Source: UBA5760 sp964649385 (GTDB lineage Bacteria > Chloroflexota > Dehalococcoidia > Dehalococcoidales > UBA5760). Taken from it: a stretch of 23,064 nucleotides of DNA. Numbering within the stretch: the first letter of the stretch is position 1; each line of letters begins with the position of its first letter. The stretch is taken from contig CAZYRA010000011.1 of assembly GCA_964649385.1 (NCBI GenBank), positions 1 to 23,064 of the forward strand, given 5' to 3'. Position numbers and translations under genes: made by a program. Below are positions 22,177 to 23,064 of the stretch, piece after piece. A model generated the notes under the pieces. That model was given only the letters and a program-made list of their open reading frames with translations. It was not told the origin of the DNA and ran no database searches.

Positions 22177-22608
22177 TCAGGAAACCTCAGCCGTTGCTTT
22201 GACTCGTTTACTTCCGTACTTACTACGACCCTGGCGGCGATTAGCTACGCCACTGGCATCCAGGGCGCCGCGGACAATATGATAGCGGACACCAGGCAAA
22301 TCCCTCACCCTACCACCGCGAATCAGGACTACCGAATGTTCCTGCAATTCATGCCCTTCACCGGGAATATAGGCCAGTACCTCCATTCCGTTAGTCAAGC
22401 GCACCTTAGCAATCTTACGCAATGCCGAATTAGGCTTCTTCGGGGTAGTTGTCTTAACATATATACAAACCCCACGCTTCTGCGGAGAGCCTTTCCCGGC
22501 TACCCTCTTATTCGTCAAGGAATTATAGGTAAACCGCAATGCCGGCGTCTTAGTCTTCTTGGTAACCCTCTTACGCCCCTTACGAATAAGCTGATTGACT
22601 GTAGGCAA
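22177..22608 (-). CDS. rpsL: 30S ribosomal protein S12
   Basis: A 143-residue S12, part of the decoding centre. It starts at TTG 22606-22608 (MPTVNQLIRKGRK), six bases after AGGAGG; the frame is open to 22671, but that stretch is leader. TTTPKKPNSALRK keeps the two lysines at 57-58, and the Asp of RDLPGVRYH is the residue methylthiolated in E. coli. Arg102 stands where E. coli has Lys88. Compared with E. coli there are 14 more residues before CPQKRGVC-like SPQKRGVC, as in other bacteria with the longer form. It is the first gene of the superoperon. Confidence 0.96.
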   Translation of the reverse strand: MPTVNQLIRKGRKRVTKKTKTPALRFTYNSLTNKRVAGKGSPQKRGVCIYVKTTTPKKPNSALRKIAKVRLTNGMEVLAYIPGEGHELQEHSVVLIRGGRVRDLPGVRYHIVRGALDASGVANRRQGRSKYGSKRVKATAEVS

Positions 22609-22634
22609 CTGCTTCCTCCTATATCCCCACAATT

Positions 22635-22664
22635 TTAATGGATGAGCCGTAGCCCATCCATTAA
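22635..22664 (-). promoter_or_regulatory. Leader stem-loop just upstream of the rpsL ribosome binding site
   Basis: TTAATGGATG and CATCCATTAA are perfect 10-bp arms around a 10-nt loop (GGCTACGGCT). It ends about 15 nt before the rpsL AGGAGG. No T run follows on either strand, so it is not a standard terminator. A role in rpsL translation or mRNA stability is possible but unproven. Confidence 0.6.
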
Positions 22665-22673
22665 GACACAACC

Positions 22674-22703
22674 GATAGACTAAGCAACTAAGCCCAATCT
22701 ATC
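22674..22703 (-). promoter_or_regulatory. Second leader stem-loop
   Basis: GATAGA and TCTATC can pair across an 18-nt loop in the predicted 5' leader. The stem is short (6 bp), so stability is modest. The loop carries two copies of a CTTAG/GCTTA-like sequence. Confidence 0.3.
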
Positions 22704-22739
22704 CTCTTTTATTTGTAACCTGCCGAAAGCTAACGTATG

Positions 22740-22769
22740 AGTCTAACACGACCAAAGAGCAAATGTCAA
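22740..22769 (-). promoter_or_regulatory. Sigma-70-type promoter of the ribosomal superoperon
   Basis: On the minus strand a consensus -35 TTGACA (22769-22764) is followed after 18 bp by TAGACT (22745-22740), which matches 4 of 6 -10 positions and is preceded by TGT, an extended -10. Transcription would start near 22733 and give a leader of about 125 nt before rpsL. No better pair was seen between here and rpsL. Confidence 0.65.
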
Positions 22770-22823
22770 CAGCCATATAGAGGGTATTTAGAGTATTCCA
22801 CAACCCCATCCCCAGCACCTTCT

Positions 22824-22842
22824 CCCTCTACTAGTAGAAGTA
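22824..22842. repeat. Palindromic sequence related to the rpsC/rplP palindrome
   Basis: CCCTCTACT, one base, then GTAGAAGTA. The same two 9-mers in the same order, three bases apart, make up 14889-14909 in rpsC. The core TCTACTAGTAGA is itself a perfect 12-bp palindrome. It lies about 55 bp upstream of the superoperon -35 box. Confidence 0.6.
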
Positions 22843-22896
22843 CACTATTGACAATAAAGTTAGTGATAGATTATGGGATGTCACAGGCCTAACTGA

Positions 22897-23019
22897 GCAA
22901 GGCTAGACATTGAGCACATCATAAGGCTGGGCGGTTGGGAGAGTTTGGATATGGTATTGAGGTATACGAGAAGCGTAAGGTTTGAGGAGAGTTTAAGATT
23001 GCATCAGTATATCCAGTAA
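22897..23019 (+). pseudogene. C-terminal remnant of a tyrosine recombinase/integrase
   Basis: The frame reads ARLDIEHIIRLGGWESLDMV then LRYTRSVRFEESLRLHQYIQ and a TAA at 23017-23019. The LGGW...MVLRYTRS pattern matches the end of phage/XerC-type integrases, where the Tyr of RYTRS is the nucleophile and LGGW or LGHS precedes it. A TGA at 22894-22896 closes the frame upstream, and the next frame back reads LTEQG directly before it, which would fit a 1-base deletion. No Arg/His catalytic motifs were seen upstream, so the gene is a fragment. Confidence 0.6.
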
Positions 23020-23064
23020 CACTGATGGCACTCCCTATGCCTTTTCCAATCGGTGTATAGTGTA

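Larger units (their letters stand above)
22770..23064. other. Upstream non-coding region with mobile-element debris
   Basis: No intact gene is present in this stretch. It holds the short palindrome at 22824-22842, the recombinase remnant at 22897-23019 and a 7-bp inverted pair (CATCAGT/ACTGATG, 23002-23027) that overlaps the remnant's stop. No tRNA was recognised that could serve as an integration site. Confidence 0.5.

Noticed and set aside
22156..22638. Plus-strand open frame of 160 codons opposite rpsL
   Set aside because: It is fully antisense to a certain S12 gene, has no recognisable motif and no binding site of note; long antisense frames are expected opposite biased ribosomal genes.
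22848..22877. Plus-strand promoter-like TTGACA, 18 bp, TATGGG
   Set aside because: The -10 matches only 3 of 6, and only a recombinase remnant lies downstream; not strong enough to call.
23002..23027. 7-bp inverted repeat at the recombinase stop as a terminator or att site
   Set aside because: Short arms, 12-nt loop, no T run and no duplicate elsewhere in the window.
1..23064. tRNA, rRNA, CRISPR array, defence or secretion system, or a new multi-gene system
   Set aside because: None recognised on either strand; almost all of the window is accounted for by known housekeeping genes.

Overview
The window is one long ribosomal-protein superoperon on the minus strand (about 22608 down to 2377), with a short plus-strand sugar-phosphate block at its downstream end (2-2261). 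The organism is a bacterium. Gene order, roughly 50% GC by eye, frequent GTG/TTG starts, a bifunctional phosphoglucose/phosphomannose isomerase and a class II-like alpha-phosphohexomutase suggest Chloroflexota, perhaps near Dehalococcoidia. That assignment is inference; no 16S rRNA is present. The two runs of exactly 100 N (8998-9097 and 15081-15180) mark a scaffolded draft or metagenome assembly.

Plus strand: the 3' part of a phosphoglucomutase/phosphomannomutase, a complete bifunctional phosphoglucose/phosphomannose isomerase, and a small gamma-glutamylcyclotransferase-fold protein. The first two interconvert hexose phosphates. A minus-strand intrinsic terminator at 2270-2330 separates this block from the converging ribosomal operon.

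Minus strand, in transcription order: a promoter at 22740-22769 and a leader of about 125 nt with two stem-loops; then rpsL-rpsG-fusA (str, without tuf); rpsJ-rplC-rplD-rplW-rplB-rpsS-rplV-rpsC-rplP-rpmC-rpsQ (S10); rplN-rplX-rplE-rpsN-rpsH-rplF-rplR-rpsE-rpmD-rplO-secY (spc); adk-map-infA-rpmJ-rpsM-rpsK-rpsD-rpoA-rplQ (alpha); and truA-rplM-rpsI. Genes are packed with spacers of 0-104 nt and many overlaps. The products build the ribosome core, start and move translation (IF-1, EF-G), process new proteins (MetAP, SecY), supply the RNA polymerase alpha subunit and modify tRNA (TruA).

The least ordinary parts are: (1) a long acidic/basic Ala-Glu-Pro-Lys tail on ribosomal protein S3, made of 84-bp (28-residue) tandem repeats in which an assembly gap sits exactly at a repeat boundary; (2) a perfect 11-bp-arm palindrome at the end of rpsC that would cover the rplP ribosome binding site, with a close relative upstream of the operon promoter; (3) an arginine in S12 at the position equivalent to E. 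coli Lys88, a known streptomycin-resistance position; and (4) the decayed C-terminal end of a tyrosine recombinase at the right edge. I found no defence system, CRISPR array, tRNA, rRNA or clearly undescribed multi-gene system. This is mainly a conserved housekeeping locus.
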